Assembly: GCF_007971225.1 (NCBI RefSeq)
Contig: NZ_CP042435.1
Span: 558,001-622,000, forward strand
Reading direction: 5' to 3'
Source of the DNA: Panacibacter ginsenosidivorans
GTDB lineage: Bacteria; Bacteroidota; Bacteroidia; Chitinophagales; Chitinophagaceae
Length of the DNA: 64,000 nt
Shown: positions 62,454 to 64,000 of the stretch, in pieces
Layout of the letters: each line of letters starts with the position of its first letter
Position numbering within the stretch: position 1 is the first letter of the stretch
Position numbers and translations under genes: made by a program
The notes under the pieces: generated by a model
Database searches by the model: none
Seen by the model: only the letters and a program-made list of their open reading frames with translations
Told to the model about the DNA's origin: nothing

Positions 62454-62460
62454 TGCGATT

Positions 62461-62628
62461 ATGAGACGATGCTCTTTCTTTTTACTTCTCGTGTTTGTTT
62501 TCAGTTGCAAAGAGTCAACACAAAAAGTAGTTGACAGATATTCGAGTGGACAAATGTCTCGTCCTGAAATCTCAAGACCGTATAAACGGTTGAATAACCA
62601 GTACAACTTGCAGCCTGCTTTACAGTAA
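62461..62628 (+). CDS. Hypothetical short lipoprotein-like frame
   Basis: 55 residues from the ATG right after the attC-like site. A short signal with a lipobox-like FVFSCKES is followed by STQKVVDRYSSGQ, which looks like the start of a longer lipoprotein. It stops at 62628, while a different frame continues with coding-like sequence, so the gene is probably truncated. Confidence 0.45.
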   Translation: MRRCSFFLLLVFVFSCKESTQKVVDRYSSGQMSRPEISRPYKRLNNQYNLQPALQ

Positions 62629-62815
62629 ATTTGATGTTCCTTCAGAAGCAAGCCTTCTAAAGCTAAAAGGAACTTATAGTCCCTCCTGAAATCAAGGCTG
62701 GAATGTTGATACTTCTGCTAAAGTAGAAGCATCTCTTGAATTAAATGGTGATCCATAATGGAATCCCGAACAGAAAAAATTTTATTATTCAGACGTTCCC
62801 TGAAGGTTTTTTCAT
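62594..62815 (+). pseudogene. Decayed reading frame with three in-frame stops
   Basis: One frame reads protein-like sequence (LLYSKFDVPSEASLLKLKG, then NQGWNVDTSAKVEASLELNG, then WNPEQKKFYYSDVP) but is broken by TGA at 62687, TAA at 62756 and TGA at 62801. It may be the distal part of the lipoprotein that begins at 62461. It runs nearly up to the transposase start. Confidence 0.45.
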
Positions 62816-62831
62816 AATAAAAAAACATCAA

Positions 62832-64000
62832 ATGGAACAAAAAGAATTAACACTTCAAATCATTAATGTCAAGGCTGCGGGAATAGATGTTGGTTCAAGA
62901 AGCCATATGGTAGCCATCGACCAGGATAAGGAGAATGTACGTGAGTTTGGGGTGTACACGAAAGATCATCTGCAAATGATTGAGTACTTGCATGCACATG
63001 GTATTACTACTGTAGCAATGGAAAGTACCGGAACTTATTGGCAAACACTTTTCGATGCGTTACAAGCTGAAGGCTTTGAAGTATTGCTGGTTGGCGGTAA
63101 TCAAACAAAAAACGTTAAGGGTCGTAAGACTGATGTTATTGATTGTATGTGGATACAAAAATTACATTCTTTAGGTCTGTTATCAGGAAGTTTTCTTTTA
63201 AGCAATGTTTTACAAGAACTGCGTACATACTATTATCATCGTCAACATTTGATAGAACAGGCAGCCTTATATATTCATAAAATTCAGAAGGCTCTGAGGC
63301 TTATGAATATTAGGTTGGATATTGCTATCAGGGATGTTGCAGGAAAATCTGGCTTGAACATTATTGAAGCCATATTGGCGGGCAATAGGGATCCCGAATA
63401 TCTTGCATCTTTGGTTGACGTAAGAGTTAAAAAGTCAAAAGAAGAAATTGCTGATTCATTAAGAGGCTGGTGGCGCGATGAATTGCTATATGAACTAAAA
63501 GCAGCGCTGGAGTTTTATAAGCTTTATGAAAAAGCACTCGTTGATTGTGATAAAACAATAGAACAGGTACTAATAAAACATCTTCCACAACACACGGTTC
63601 GCAGTCAGGAAAAAAAAGAATTTAAGGTAACCAATAAAAAAAATAGAAAACACGCTCCTGCATTTAATGTTTCAAAAATTGCATATCAATATTTTGGTAC
63701 AGATTTATTTGCTATACAGGGAATTAGTCACACTACTGTTCTTTGCTTGCTGACAAACATGGGTCATGATATTCATAAATTTTCATCTGCAAAGAGTTTT
63801 GCGGCTTGGCTAAGATTAGTACCTAATAACAAAGTAAGTGGTGGCAAAATTATTGGCAATAGCACTACGAAAGGGAGAAACTACATTGCTGTAGCATTAA
63901 GGCAGGCAGCTAACTCTATTGGCAACCAGAAAGATCACGACTTAACACCCTTCTTCAAAAGAGTTGCCTTCAGAAAAGGACGGGTGGCAGCCATTACCGC
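62832..64000 (+). mobile_element. IS110-family transposase (3' end beyond the window)
   Basis: At least 389 codons are open to the window edge. The N-terminal RuvC-like DEDD domain shows Asp in AAGIDVGSRSH, Glu in VAMESTGTYW and Asp-x-x-Asp in GRKTDVIDCMW. The C-terminal transposase_20 part contains FAIQGISHTTVLCLLTNMG and FAAWLRLVPNNKVSGGKIIG, the region with the catalytic Ser. IS110 elements have no inverted ends and use a non-coding bridge RNA to choose target and donor. A stem TTTTATTAT / ATAATAAAA (62780-62822) lies just before the start. The right end and any 3' RNA are not in the window. Confidence 0.93.

Overview
The window looks like chromosomal DNA of a Bacteroidota bacterium, most likely of the Chitinophagaceae type. 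The reasons are the AT-rich base composition, type IX secretion (T9SS) sorting domains of both A and B class, a gliding-motility-type C-terminal domain, promoters of the TTG...TAnnTTTG type rather than TTGACA/TATAAT, a glycine-rich RRM protein, a DUF4105 protein and a GxxExxY protein. No species can be named from the sequence alone.

Layout. 1-2.8 kb: an ABC exporter cut by the window edge, then an ArsR-type regulator with an AHSA1/SRPBCC partner behind a promoter carrying two palindromic operators. 3.1-6.1 kb: cytochrome c maturation genes ccmE (with Cys in place of the haem-binding His) and ccmF. 6.3-16.1 kb: mostly single-gene housekeeping and envelope functions (Tat-exported superoxide dismutase, ENPP-type phosphodiesterase, Nudix hydrolase, thioredoxin, Gfo/Idh/MocA oxidoreductase, class C beta-lactamase-like hydrolase, YggS). 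16.5-25.8 kb: lpd, an OmpA/TSP3 protein, ppc, an S4 RNA-binding protein with trmD, and an ABC exporter. 26 kb: tRNA-Ser(UGA) followed by an almost empty, decayed stretch. 26.7-40.4 kb: MFS transporter, RRM protein, DUF4105 protein, two T9SS substrates, lipA, OsmC and others.

40.4-53.1 kb is the metabolic core. A leader peptide with three consecutive Trp codons and a terminator precedes trpE-trpG-trpD-trpC-trpF-(GxxExxY, GNAT, hypothetical)-trpB-trpA-hisH-(PLP decarboxylase)-hisA-hisF. Tryptophan genes thus run directly into the hisH/hisA/hisF part of histidine synthesis, with several start/stop overlaps. 53.2-61.5 kb: a lipoprotein, a coiled-coil protein, an EF-G paralogue with an altered G3 motif, isoaspartyl peptidase, sialate O-acetylesterase and a VanX-type dipeptidase. 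61.5-64 kb is accessory DNA: small orphan genes, attC-like inverted repeats, a decayed reading frame and an IS110-type transposase running off the end.

The most unusual content is repetitive. About 36 copies of a roughly 60-bp polar unit sit between genes. They come in two variants (A and B), either alone or as inverted pairs, and nearly all A-B pairs hold one of each. One end of the unit always faces the nearest gene and often lies within 20 bp of its start or stop codon. This resembles the REP/REPIN organisation, and no matching transposase is visible here. Other repeat families include inverted repeats around a PD-(D/E)XK-like GxxExxY gene, CCCTTTAGGG palindromes (one of which forms the N-terminus of hisF), and a 32-bp perfect palindrome after hisH.
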